Positions 1-11,319 of a stretch of DNA of 64,000 nt are shown one piece after another (position 1 is the stretch's first letter; each line of letters begins with the position of its first letter). Made by a program: the position numbers and the translations under genes. The stretch lies in NCBI GenBank assembly GCA_003339415.1, contig PDHQ01000037.1:160342-224341 (forward strand), in the 5' to 3' direction. The notes beneath the pieces were generated by a model. That model saw nothing but the letters and a program-made list of their open reading frames with translations, did not search any database and was not told where the DNA came from. This DNA comes from Ophiocordyceps camponoti-saundersi (nom. inval.). Its lineage: Eukaryota > Ascomycota > Sordariomycetes > Hypocreales > Ophiocordycipitaceae.

Positions 1-1299
1 TTTAGTAAGAGCGAGAAGAAAGTTTACTAAGAAAATAGTACTTATTTTATTTATAGAAAGAAAAGCTATATAGCTAAGAATTACCCTAACTAATAAAAGA
101 TAAGGAGAGTTTATAAAGTTTAAATACTTTTACCTAATTCTATTTAATTAAGTAACTTTAATTTAAAAAAAGAGTAGGACTATTATAAGGCTTTTTAATA
201 ATCCTAAAAATATCGCGTATAAGATAGAAGGTAGGAGAGTTATTTACTATTAATAGTTAAGTTTAAATTAATAGTATAGCTTTTCGTATTTTTACCTTAT
301 ATAATATTAAAGTAGACGCTTATCTCCTAGTTAGTTATTATTTTACGGAGTAAGTAATAAAGCGCTTAAGCGCTAAGCTTATTTTTATCTATCCTATCCC
401 CCTCGTTAATTTTTAAAGCTATTAGGCTAGCTTAGTTTATAAGCACCTAATTATTACCTTAGTAATTAACGGACGGTATTTTCCGTAGGAAATTTGCTAA
501 GTAACCGACTATACTTAGGATCTCTTTATCGGCCTATTTTAGATAGCTAAGAAAAGGTTATTACTTAACTACGCGGCCCGGAAACTAGTTTAGCTAGATA
601 ACTTACTTACCCTCGCTAAGTACTTGCTCTTAATCTTATTACCTAAAAAGCCCTTTTTTAACGGAAATTTAAACCCGGCTATCTAAGCGGATACTAAGCG
701 CTAGAACCGCCTTCTCTATTAGGATAAGCGTAAGTATTAGATCCTCTAACGCTCGTAAAGGAAAAAAGGCTTCGTATAGCTTACGAAGGAAAAAAAGCTA
801 GCTTAGACTTTTACTAAAAATAACTAAGATATCGATAATATAAAAGAAAATACTTTAAGAGAGTAACTTATCCGCTAAGTTTAGTAAGACCCTTACTATC
901 TGCGATAGGAAAAGATAACCCCGCTAATATTTATAATATTTATAAAATTAAAAAATAATAACGATAACCTAACTATAGTTATAAAGCTAAGCTTAGCTAG
1001 CTATATATATATAGGATAGGAAATCTTATTTCTTTAAGGTAAAAAACTTAAATATATTACTTACGTATATAATATAATCCCTCCGGCTTTTACGCACCTT
1101 AAAAAATTCTTTAGTAAAAAGGAAGCCTATATTTTAGCTTATCCCTAGCCCGGCTATAATATAACTTTAAAACTTAAGAAGCCCCTAAACTTAGTAAAAC
1201 CTCCTTCTTATAGGATATTAATAAAATACCTACTCTTAAAAAAGGAGACTATTAACTACTTACTTAAGATTAGTTTTATTAAATTAAATACTAGCCCTT

Positions 1300-4080
1300 A
1301 CGCTACTTTTATTTTTTTCGCCTTAAAGCTATACTTAATAGCTTAACGCTTTTATATTAACTACTAATAGATAAATAATTACTTAAAAAGTTAGATTTTA
1401 CTAGCTCCCTCCTTAGAAAGTATAGCATTTAGCTACTAGAAAGCGTAACGGTTCTTAAAAATCGATATTATTTAAGTATTTTACTATTTTTATCTTAACC
1501 CTAACTCTAAGTACCTTACGGCTTTTCGTATAAAGTTTAGTATATTTTATTAGCTTATTTTTCTATTTAGCTTTAAAATAAAACCCGCTTAGTTTTAGAA
1601 CTTTATTAACGCCTAATTTTATAATCTCCTTAACTGCTATATAAATACGTACGCTAATAATATATTAATTTACTCGAATAGCGAAGAAAAGGAATATTAA
1701 GAGGAGTGCTAAGAAATAATCTAGCGCCTATACTAAGCGAACTTATAAGGAGATATCTAGAAATTAAGGTTTAACGTTACTAAAATTAACTACCTTAGTA
1801 TAATATTATACGTAAGCTAAGGAATAAGCGTAAACCCCCGTAAAATATAAGCGATCTAAGATTAGAAATTCGAAGATTTTTAGGACCGTAAAGCTATCCG
1901 TTTATTTATAAAACTATATAACTTTATCTAGATTTTCTATTACTATATTAGTATTACCGCAGAACCCCTAAACTATCTCCTAAAGAAAAATATTATTTTT
2001 AAGCTCGGATTAGAATAGAAAAAGGCCTTTAATAAGATAAAGGAACTAGCTATATAAGCCCTAGTACTTACTTTCTTCTATCCTAAACTCCTAACCTAGC
2101 TTAAGATTAACGCTTCCTAAAACGCTACCGCTAGTATATTTTAGTAATAGTAAGATAATTAAGCGTAGAGGCTAATAGGCTTTTTCTTAAAAACGATAAA
2201 CTTAGCCGAATATATATACCTAATTTAAAATTATAAACTTCTTATTATTATATAAAGCTTTAAGTATTTCTACTTAGAATTACTTAGTTAAAAGTTTAAT
2301 ATAATTACGAATTATAAGGCCTTAGTTTACTTTATAATAAAAAGATTACTCTTTATCCGCTAAGTTTAATAGTCCGATTTCCTTACTTAGTTTAATATCT
2401 ATTTCTTATATTAATTTAGCTAGTTAAATATAGCTACTAATACCCTCTCGCGTAAGATAGCTAAGCTTCTAATTATAAAAGCTTATAAGAAAGAGGAAAG
2501 GATACTTATAATAATTCCCCTAGAAAGCCTTAGATTCGAAATCCTAACCCTAACCTTTATAATTACCTTAGTTTACCTTAGAGAAAACTCTGCCCTATTA
2601 GGAGCGGAGTTAGTACGATTAATCCGGGAGGAGAACGTAAGCTAGGATCTTAGATTCTACGGTAACCTCCTAGTTATTTCTAAATAGGATAGTTAGAAGA
2701 GGCTTTTCCTTTATACTACCTTAATTTAGAATATATATAAGCTAGCTATTTTCGCCTATAGTAGCTAGAATAAGATTACTTAGATATTTTAGTAAGATTA
2801 TTACTAGCTTAGAATAAAGTAAAATATCTATTAATATATCTATAATTACTACGAGTATTAGAGGAATAAGACCCCGCGGGATAAGACCCTAAGCTTACTA
2901 TACCTTTTACTTATTTTAACTTTTATATAAGAGTATATAGCTTATAATAAGAAAGCTATACTAGAAAACCGCTTTAGGTACGATTATATTTAGACCTTTA
3001 TCTATAAGCTAAGCTAGATTATCGCTACGTTACTAAGTAAGAAAAATAATATAGTAAAAGTGCTCGCCGGACGCTATTTCCGATACCTTTATTATCTTTT
3101 TAATATACTAAATATATAAATTACTAATAACGCTAGCTTATTTATCTTAAGATTTCTTAGTAAAATTAATTAGTTAATTAATATTAAATATCGCTATAAT
3201 AATACCTTATATTTATAAATATAAGGAAGCGTAAAGGTAACTAACTAATACTTAGATTAGAGGCTATAGTTTTATACGAATAAATATTAAGATAATTAAA
3301 GTATTTTCCTTCCCGCGCTAAACTTCGCGTATAACTCCTCGTAGCACGCTTCGATTAATATAGTATCGCTTATAATCGCCCTTAGTAAGGATATATAAAA
3401 CCCCTTTTTAATAGCTAGTCCCCTAAATCCCTTAACTACCTTAAGCCCGATTACTATAGCTTATAAACTCGTCGCCCGCGCGTAGGAAATATAATAGTAA
3501 GCTTAAGCCGCTACCGAGAAAGCTCGCTATAAGTAGGAAATATAAGCAAATAGGAAATATCGCCTAGTAAACTTTATAGTTAGCAATAAGGTATTCCTTA
3601 GCTATAAGGGCTTTTTTATAACCGTATTTACGATACGCTTAAATATATAATAATTAAAACTTTTTACGGTTATTAAGGAATAAGGCTATAGCTATATCCT
3701 TAATTTACTAGATAGCTATTAGATAACGAACTTATTCTATACCGACCGCTTTTAGAAAGCTACTATAAATCTACTATTAAGGTAGGAGATATCTCCTACT
3801 AAGCTAGAAAATATTAATAATATATTAAAATAGGAGGTTAAATAAATCCTCTAGTTTTAGGTTACTAGATAGCGTTATTAGTTAAAATATTAAGTCCGCT
3901 AGCGTAATTATAATCCGGATAAAATATAATACCTTACTAGGAATTTCTATTATACGCTTATAGCCTTTAAGGAATTCTACGACTATTTCCTAGATACCGC
4001 TAGTTTACTTATTAACTTTTAGCGCTAAGTTAAAGCCGCCGCTATAAATTATAAATACTAAGATAATAACTAAGATAATA
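1300..4080 (+). pseudogene. Gypsy pol remnant: RT, RNase H, integrase, chromodomain
   Basis: One frame (codons starting at positions divisible by 3) can be followed through the stops. The RT reads TAFR at about 1518, and its YADD box at 1650-1661 now reads YANN because GAT has become AAT. The RNase H start (an IDAS-like motif now reading INAS) is at about 2106-2117. An integrase core with an ITDNAS-like motif (D now N) lies near 3120-3137. A tail around 3790-4060 has the pattern of a chromodomain (a Q-x-x-x-R-W-like core, then a NF-x-x-x-P-x-A-F-x-E-F run). These are family features of fungal chromoviruses. The protein would direct reverse transcription and integration, but dozens of in-frame stops make it non-functional. 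Confidence 0.82.
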
Positions 4081-4149
4081 TAGCTATTTTTATAAGCACC
4101 TAGCTATATAATTACTATTACTAATCTTAATAAGTATATTAAGACCTTT

Positions 4150-4161
4150 ATTAAGGGGTAG
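4150..4161 (+). other. Polypurine tract of chromovirus
   Basis: A purine-rich run (attaaggggtag) lies immediately before the LTR start TATTACGCG (formerly TGTTACGCG). Its placement fits a plus-strand primer site. Confidence 0.6.
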
Positions 4162-4452
4162 TATTACGCGCTAAGTACTTATAAGGATTTCCCTTAAATA
4201 TTTTATAGTAATTTCCGAGGATCTCTAGCTATAATTACGTAACCTAGGAAACCTTATCGTAAAATCCCTAGGAAAACCTTAGTAGGAAATTACCCGGAAA
4301 TAGAGTCGACCTTTTACTAGGATTTCCTTATACCCTCTCCTATCCTTACTAGCACGTGCCTTTATATATTTTACTAGGATCTCGCCTACGAGAGTTTTTC
4401 CTCTTTTCTTTCCTTTCTCCTTAGCTTAGAATCTTTATTTATAGTGCTAATA
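4162..4452 (+). repeat. 3' LTR of chromovirus
   Basis: The start is set by the purine tract and a TG-type terminus (now TA). The end at about 4452 is where a TGCTAACA-like terminus (now tgctaata) gives way to sequence shared with C copy M. The 5' partner LTR is outside the window, so the right boundary is approximate. Confidence 0.6.
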
Positions 4453-4599
4453 CTATTATTTAGTTAACGTATTTTACGGCTATAATAATACCGATATAAG
4501 GGAGTATTATTAAACTTAAGTATAGGCATTATATTATAATAGTATTAACTTTACTTTTAAGGCTTAAGCTATTTACTAAATACCTAAAAAATATCTTAG

Positions 4600-5729
4600 C
4601 TAAAAGGTACCTTAATTAGTATAATACTAATATAATACTATTAGGTATCTAAGGAGAGATATATAATATTATTATTAAGAAGATTTTCTCTTTAGGTTTT
4701 TATAGTAAGGCTACTAACTAATATAATAAGTTAGATAATAAAGATTCTACTTAATCTAAGTTAATAATTTTATTTATAAATAAGTTTAAGAAAGTAAACT
4801 TAATTATAAAAAGTACCTTTATTATAAAAGCGTATAAGTTTAATTATAAGAAAAGAGAATTACTAGCTAATTATATAAAATAAGCGGAGGCTTTTTATAG
4901 CTAAGTAAAATTAAAAACTTAACGGATTTTACTTACTAACTTTTTAAATTAAATAACTAAAAACGCTAAGAAAAATAAATAATATAAGTAAGCTATTATT
5001 AAGCGCTTTTACGTTAATAATAAGTAAAAGTTATTAATAGTAATAATAAGCTTAATATAATTTAATATTTAATTTATTATATATAATTTATATAATATAA
5101 TATCTAAAAAGATTAAGAGAGATACCGATAAAATACTAGCTATAAAGATAAATCTATAAAAAGTAATAGCTAAGTAATAAGAAATAATAACTAAGATAGC
5201 TAAATTAATAGAATAATCTAATATTATAATAGCGAGTAAGTTAAGTAAGTGCTTATAGAACTTAGGAGGCTATCTTACTAGCGGATATTCGAGTATATAA
5301 GGTATACTTAAATAAACTAATACCTAGGTATAGAATTAAGGATATCTATTATAGAATTCTTTAAATACGTCGTAGTAGTAACCCTAAGCCCCTAAACTAC
5401 CGGGTATAGGACCTAGATATTAACCTCCTAACTTAGATTTATAGTAGTGCTTTAAATATAGCGAATAGGGCTGCAACGAGATGAATTAGAGCAGGAAATT
5501 CGTCGCCGATTAGTTATACTAAGCACGGAGCCTAATAATAACGCTAGGGAAGGCCCGGCTCTAAGAGATATACCGACTCTAAGACTAACTGCCCGATCAC
5601 TACCTCTAGAAGTAGAAGTTTAGACTTACCCTTAAGAGCCTAAGCTAGCTAAAAAATAATACGAGTTAGAGAAAATCCGAGCTATAGAAAAATATAATAT
5701 TCCGCTATTTAAACTAAGAGATAGGTTAA
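4600..5729 (+). pseudogene. Family C gag remnant
   Basis: A plus-strand frame between about 4690 and 5110 reads as a lysine- and asparagine-rich gag-like protein once RIP stops are read through. The same frame occurs in copy M on the minus strand (about 55560-56150). The role as gag is inferred from position upstream of protease/RT and from composition. No zinc knuckle is clearly visible. The segment 5467-5729 includes a less mutated patch with surviving CA/TG. It ends at the GTTAA target site of element A and continues at 18533. Confidence 0.55.
5725..5729 (+). repeat. Target-site duplication GTTAA, left of element A
   Basis: GTTAA here is repeated at 18533-18537, right after the 3' LTR end. 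C copy M carries a single GTTAA at the matching point, so M is the empty site. Confidence 0.9.
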
Positions 5730-6215
5730 TATTAGAATATATATATTACTAGCTGCTTAGGAACATAACACGCGTCGCAGAGATTACTATCTCTGTATAA
5801 ATAAAGTAGGAGGTTAGAGGCACGTATAAAGAGGAGTCGAACTTAAGATAATACCGATCCGAGACTAGTATAATATTAATATAATATACGTCGTTAATAC
5901 GATAGGAATCGAGGGCAGGAGGGAGTATAGCTAGATATATATATAATACGTTAATCTTTTCCGTATTTTTATTTAAGTAAAAAGTTATAAGTAGAGTTAT
6001 TATTTAATCTTTTATAACTTTATTAGCTAGAGTATATTATGCGGTAAACGTAATATTCCTATACGCTATATAATCCGGATAAGTTACTTAAACCTTATTA
6101 TATAGGTTAATATAATATATATATTTTAAGTTTAATCTATTAATATCTCTGCTACGAGAAGTTTATAATATAACTCTAGCTACTTATTTAGCTTAGGAAG
6201 GATACCTAACCGATA
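5730..6215 (+). repeat. 5' LTR of element A (486 bp)
   Basis: It begins TATTAGAATAT (formerly TGTTGG...) and ends CCTAACCGATA (formerly ...CCAACA-like), giving short inverted termini. It matches the LTRs of copy B at 51758 and 54879. It is less mutated than its sisters, still holding tgcttagg, aacataac and ctctgta. Confidence 0.9.
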
Positions 6216-7638
6216 CTAATTAGTAATAGGGCTAGGTTATTTTTATAACGATTATCTCTTATTACTTAAGGTATAATTAGATTTAAAAAAGTAATCTTAA
6301 TAATAGTAATTATTAAAATACCGATATATTAAAAGCTATAATTACTATTTTAATAAGTTATAAATATACTTTAACTAATATCTAGTTAGTATTTAATAAT
6401 TTAGATATCTTAATACCTAATAATAACTTACTATAAGTTAATATTATTTACTTATTCTTTTTTTTAGATCTAGTTTATAGTTTATAAGACCTTACTCTAA
6501 TTTTAACTTAGAGTTATATTAGTCCTAGATTAGTTTTAGTAACTACTTAGTATACTTTATTTTATAATATTTTATAAAAATTAAAAAAGAATCTCTTATA
6601 AAGGAATTAATTTAGTAAAATATAAGAGATAAAAATAATAAAAAGGAAAAATAAAAATAATAAAAAATAAAAAAGAAACCTTAAAACTAGAGTCCCTTAG
6701 TATTACTCCTAGCGCGGACGCCGAGGAGGACGCGCCTCCCGCTAAGCCTAAAATATAGGGCGAGCGATATTAGCATATTAATAATATTAATTAGATATTA
6801 ACTTAAACTTAAATAAAAATTATATTATTATTAAACTTATTTTAATATACTAATTTTTATATAAGGGTATATTATCGCTTATAAAAATAGCTAAAGCTTA
6901 AGCTAAGGCTATTATTATAAAGACTATTTACTAAGTTAATATTAGCTTATATAATATTTAAACTTAAAAAATAAGCTATATATATATTATTATAATAGAT
7001 ACTTATTTTCGCGTAAGCGTAATAAGCTATTATTAGCTAAGATATTTATTCTTAATAAGCGTTAATAGCTAGCTTCTATTTACTTATATAATTAATATAA
7101 TTTTAGTAAGGGGGTATCTTTTTTACGTTACCGCGTTTAATTTAGTTACGCTACGCTTAAAATAATAGCGTAAGCGGCGGCGCGGACGCGAAAAGATTAC
7201 GGTCCTTAGGTCGCGCGTAATAAGGCGTAATTAAAGTTACCGCGTTTATAAGTAACGGCGTCCTAGCGTATAAGCGGAACGAAATAGCTAACGTAACGCT
7301 TAAAGCGCGGGCTACTAAGGGAGTAAGTAATAAACGCGTATATTAAGAAAAAGCTAAGTTTAGAAATATATTAATACTTAATATAATTTCGATTTATAGC
7401 TAATTTAAAGTTAAGTTAAGATTAATATATTTTCTATACGCTAATATATTATCTTATATAATATATTATTATTATTAATATTAGCCTCTAATTTAGGGCT
7501 TAAGATAATAATATAATAGCCGCGTAGCGTAATAAAAATATAAAAATATTACTTAAGTATAAATATAATCTTATTTTAAAATTAATATAAATCTTTATTA
7601 TACTTAGCTTAAAATTAACTTAAATTTACCTCTAATAC

Positions 7639-7670
<32 letters not shown>

Positions 7671-8851
7671 TAACGTAAAGGAGAAAGGGAAAAGGGGAAT
7701 ATAAAGCTAAGGCGCGGGGTAATTTATAAGTAAAGTTACTAACTTATTAATTTACCCTTTTATAATAAGTATATACCCTTACTTTATATTATTAAAATAA
7801 ACTAATATTTAAGATATTAATATATACTTTTATTATTAAGGTAAATAAATATATAATAAGTTAGTATATATTATTACTATTAAGGTTAGTATTTAAATTA
7901 GTATATACCTCTTAATTATAAAAGGCCCCCTATCCCCTTTTTAATTTTCCTTTCTTTCCCCCTTATATTAGTTTTTTCGATATTTATTTTTTTTATTTTT
8001 CGAAGATTACTTAGACCCCTCCTTATTAGGTATATCTTTTATTATTTTATATATTCTATCTATTTTTTTAATCTATAAACTAGAAGAGAAAAGCTATTAG
8101 GGGAGTATAATACCCTTACTATACCCCCGGGGCTATAATATAAAGAAAAATAATATATATCGTAAAGGCGTTAAACCGCCCTAGGGGTATAGTAATAATA
8201 ATCGAATAGTAAAAATAAGGCTAAAGATAATAAAACTAAGTTAACGAATATTATAATATAAGAATAAGAAATATTATAAGATAAAGATAACCCTTACTAG
8301 CTACGGGGGTTTACTAGTTAATAGGGGATATTCCCTTTTATAATAACCGGTGCTTACTAGGGGTCTTTAAAATAAGATACCTTAGTAATATTCTTATAGC
8401 TAATTTATTAAATATTTAAGGGATTTAATTACTAGTCCCGTAGCTATTTAGAAATAATTATAGCTACGGGATTAGCTAATAAACTTAAATATTTTATTAT
8501 AGCGTTATATTATATTTTCTTAATAATAATATATAATATTACGACTATTACCTTATAGCCCTTATCTACCTTCGATAATATAAAAAGATAACGCGAAAGA
8601 TAATTTAATACGTATTACCTTAAGAGGTAATATTAAAATTAGTAAGAAAATAATTAGATATTTACCTAATATTAACCTAAACTTATTAATAGATTAGTAA
8701 GGTAAAAAGTATCTATAAGACCCTAAACTATATAAGTCCTTAGAGGTAGAAAAATAATTCGATTTATAATAGCTATTAAAGGAACCTAATTATACCTTAA
8801 CTACTTATATAGTAAGATAAATATTCCTAACTAAAAAAGAAAAGTTACTAA
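6216..8851 (+). other. Internal region of element A; short possible gag-like frame
   Basis: Around 6690-6760 a frame rich in Ser, Pro, Ala, Asp and Glu can be read, followed by a Pro/Thr/Gln-type stretch with many RIP stops. It could be the start of a truncated gag, but I cannot name it. A CG-rich block at 7130-7330 is conserved in copy B (53160-53370). The region ends in the purine tract aaaaaagaaaag just before the 3' LTR at 8852. No polymerase domain was seen. Confidence 0.5.
7641..7670 (+). repeat. (AAT)10 microsatellite within element A
   Basis: Ten AAT units. The same array sits at the equivalent place in copy B (about 53668-53697), so it belongs to the element rather than to the site. 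Confidence 0.95.
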
Positions 8852-9021
8852 TATTAGAATATATATATTACTAGCTACTTAGGAATATAATATATATTAT
8901 AAAGATTACTATCTCTATATAAATAAAGTAGGAGGTTAGAGGCACGTATAAAAAGGAGTCGAACTTAAGATAATACTAATCTAAGACTAATATAATATTA
9001 ATATAATATACGTTATTAATA
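8852..9021 (+). repeat. 3' LTR of element A, first piece (170 bp)
   Basis: It starts at TATTAGAATAT after the purine tract and breaks off at ...cgttattaata, where the LINE begins. The LTR resumes at 16341. Confidence 0.9.
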
Positions 9022-9439
9022 TATATTATATTACTCTAGGGACCTATAAGGTATCTAAGCATATAGAGGGTAGGAAGAGGGGAAAAACCGGGCCGGGCCC
9101 GGGGGAAAACCCCTCACTAAGTAGTCGGTAGCTAGTAAGGTAAGAATAGTAAGTAAGGAGAGGGTACTATAGCGGGCCTCGTGCTAGTCCGCTAAGTTAT
9201 AATAGCGGGTTTAGGGTAAAATAAGCTAGGGTTTAGGGGTTGCTAAGACGGAAGCGGCTACGAACCTTAGCCGTAGGAGGGTAAATATAAGCTAAAACCC
9301 TAGTAAAGGAAGGAGGTATATACTAATCTAAAGTAAAGAGGTATATACCGGTATATACTATAGCGCCCTATAATTAGTAAGTAAGCTATTACGGGGTATA
9401 AAATCTTATAGCTTATATAGCGCGGGGGCCTTTTTCTTT

Positions 9440-11270
9440 ATAAATAATATTAACCTTAACTTCCCTTATCGTAATAGTAATAGCTTATAAGTTATAATTA
9501 TAATATAAAAACTAATAATAAATAAGCTACGCTTTATAATAATTATATTTTTAAATTTACTTAGGACCGCGTCTGCTATTTATACGCTAGCTATTAAGAT
9601 TAGCTAAGTAAGTTACGCCTTATCTAAGCTATATATTAATAAAATTAAGCTAATATTTAGTAGCTGCGAACGTATATATATATATTACTTATACTTAGAT
9701 AAATTTTACCTATATACTTATATATCTCTAGCTTAAAGATAACGCTACGAAGCTATATATTATATAAGCTAAGCGTTATAATAAGTAATAAGAGTTTAGA
9801 GGAGTATAAGCTATAGCTAAGGAGGATCTCGCCTTAATTTAAGATTTAAGCTAAAGCTATACTTATAAGAATATAGTTAAGGTAAGAAACGCTTTAGGGG
9901 GTATCTATACTAAGGTTATAAAAAAGGTAAAAAAGGTAAAAGGAGAGGGGGGGAAGATATCTATCTCCGTGCTTAAGTTAATCTATATTATTTTAAAATA
10001 AATTAATACTTATATTAATTAATAAACTTTAAGCTTTATAAGTATAGCTTATAATATACTAAACTTAAGTAAGAAAGTAGCGGTAATATTTAAAAAGCTA
10101 AGAGAGCTAGCCTAAGCTCCGCCTAAGGTAAGAGTAGATATAATTTATAAAGTAAATAGAACGCGTAAGCTAGTAACGATAAAGCTTATTAAGGCGGCGT
10201 TTATAGCGCTTTTAAAAGGTAAAAGTAAGAGATAAATATCTCTTACTATAGTTTAAACGCGTCCTATTAAGAAGAAAGCCCGCGCCGCGCCTAAAACTCC
10301 TATAATTATATTAGATATAGATAATAATAATAATAACTTATTACCTATTCTTATTATTAACTTAAAGTATTTATATTTTACTAAGGTATACCTCGGGGAA
10401 AGCGAGGGAGGGAGCTTACGCTAAGTTAGTTTTAGCGATAATAAAGTTCTAAAGTTAGAAGCTATACTAGCGCTAGATATAGTAAAAATAGGCCTAACTA
10501 ATAAAGGGGTAGCTAGGTTACTTATAGTAAAAGAGACCTTAGTTAAGGCGGCGGCCGCTATAGTAGCTACTAATATTTACGTAGCTATAGTAAACTATAG
10601 CACTATTATAGCGAGGATAGATTTAGCTAAGTCTTATATTTTTTAAATACTTAAAGTCGCCTTACCTTAAGTTACCTAATAGGCTAGCGTTAGCTAGGAG
10701 TTTTAATTAATTAGTTTCTAATATAACTTACTTTTTACTAACTTAGAGTTATTAGAGAAATATAAACTTAAGCTATACTTTAGCGAAATATTAAGGAGGC
10801 GCGGGGGGCTCCGTAATTATAAGCTATCGCCGAAATATTTAGAGATCTTAAGGTTAAATAAGTTATTCCTTAATAAAAATAATAAACTAATATTAATAAT
10901 AATTACTCTTAATAATACGCGGCTTACTATTACGCTAGATTTTATTATTACTCTAAGCTTATCTTAATAATAAGTAACTTTACCTAAGCTAATTATTACT
11001 CTAAGCTTATTATAATAATAAGTAACTACTTTATAGCTAACTATTACGCTAAACTTATTATAAGCTACCGCGCTAATAGTAACTCTAAGTAAAACGCGCC
11101 TTACTTTAAGTTTTAGTAGCTTTACGCTAAGTAAACTTACGTTACGGGGCCGGCGTTAGTTCGCGGTTACTCTTACTAATAAGGTAGCCGGAGAAATTAA
11201 AGAGTTATTAAATAAGGAAAAAGATAATAACTTAAACTTAGTAAATATAGATTCCCTTAAAATATAAAGT
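9440..11270 (+). pseudogene. Unknown reading frame carried antisense in LINE 3' region, left copy
   Basis: One plus-strand frame (codons starting at positions divisible by 3) stays open to an unusual degree. From 10107 to 10643 there are 179 codons with four stops, all TAA as expected from CAA. From about 10724 to 10900 it is stop-free, including YKLSPKYL and LNKLFLNK. A possible start is ATA at 9813 (formerly ATG before GCT AAG GAG), though coding-like reading extends back to about 9440. Visible features are Lys/Arg-rich stretches, an acidic Asp/Asn run near 10322, Ala-rich helices near 10550, and C-terminal repeats of the type TLSLSQQQVT. The frame converges on ORF2, which reads the other way. 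I do not recognise the protein. The same frame exists in the right copy. Confidence 0.6.
10930..11085 (+). repeat. Degenerate tandem repeat within the LINE-linked unknown ORF
   Basis: The block attactctaagcttat...ataataagtaact recurs two to three times with a spacing of about 55-60 bp. It encodes repeats in the C-terminal part of the unknown frame. The inverted equivalent is at about 37830-37990 in the right LINE copy. Confidence 0.65.
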
Positions 11271-11319
11271 AAATCGTAAATAAGGTAGGTAAATTAATAA
11301 TATTATAGTTACGGTAATT

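Larger units (their letters stand above)
1..4452 (+). mobile_element. Chromodomain Gypsy (Ty3) LTR retrotransposon, 5'-truncated by window
   Basis: The 3' part of a Gypsy element lies on the plus strand: reverse transcriptase, RNase H, integrase, chromodomain-like tail, purine tract and 3' LTR. The order RT, RNase H, integrase is the Ty3/Gypsy order. The 5' LTR and gag lie left of the window. Directly after the 3' LTR the sequence matches family C (its other copy, M, reads on the minus strand at about 56200), so this element was inserted into C copy P. All coding sequence is broken by TAA/TAG codons of the kind made by CpA-to-TpA mutation. Only a handful of CA or TG dinucleotides remain per kilobase. 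Confidence 0.85.

Noticed and set aside
7130..7330. CpG island or host promoter in element A
   Set aside because: The CG-rich block is part of the element and recurs in copy B (53160-53370). CG survives because RIP here targets CpA.
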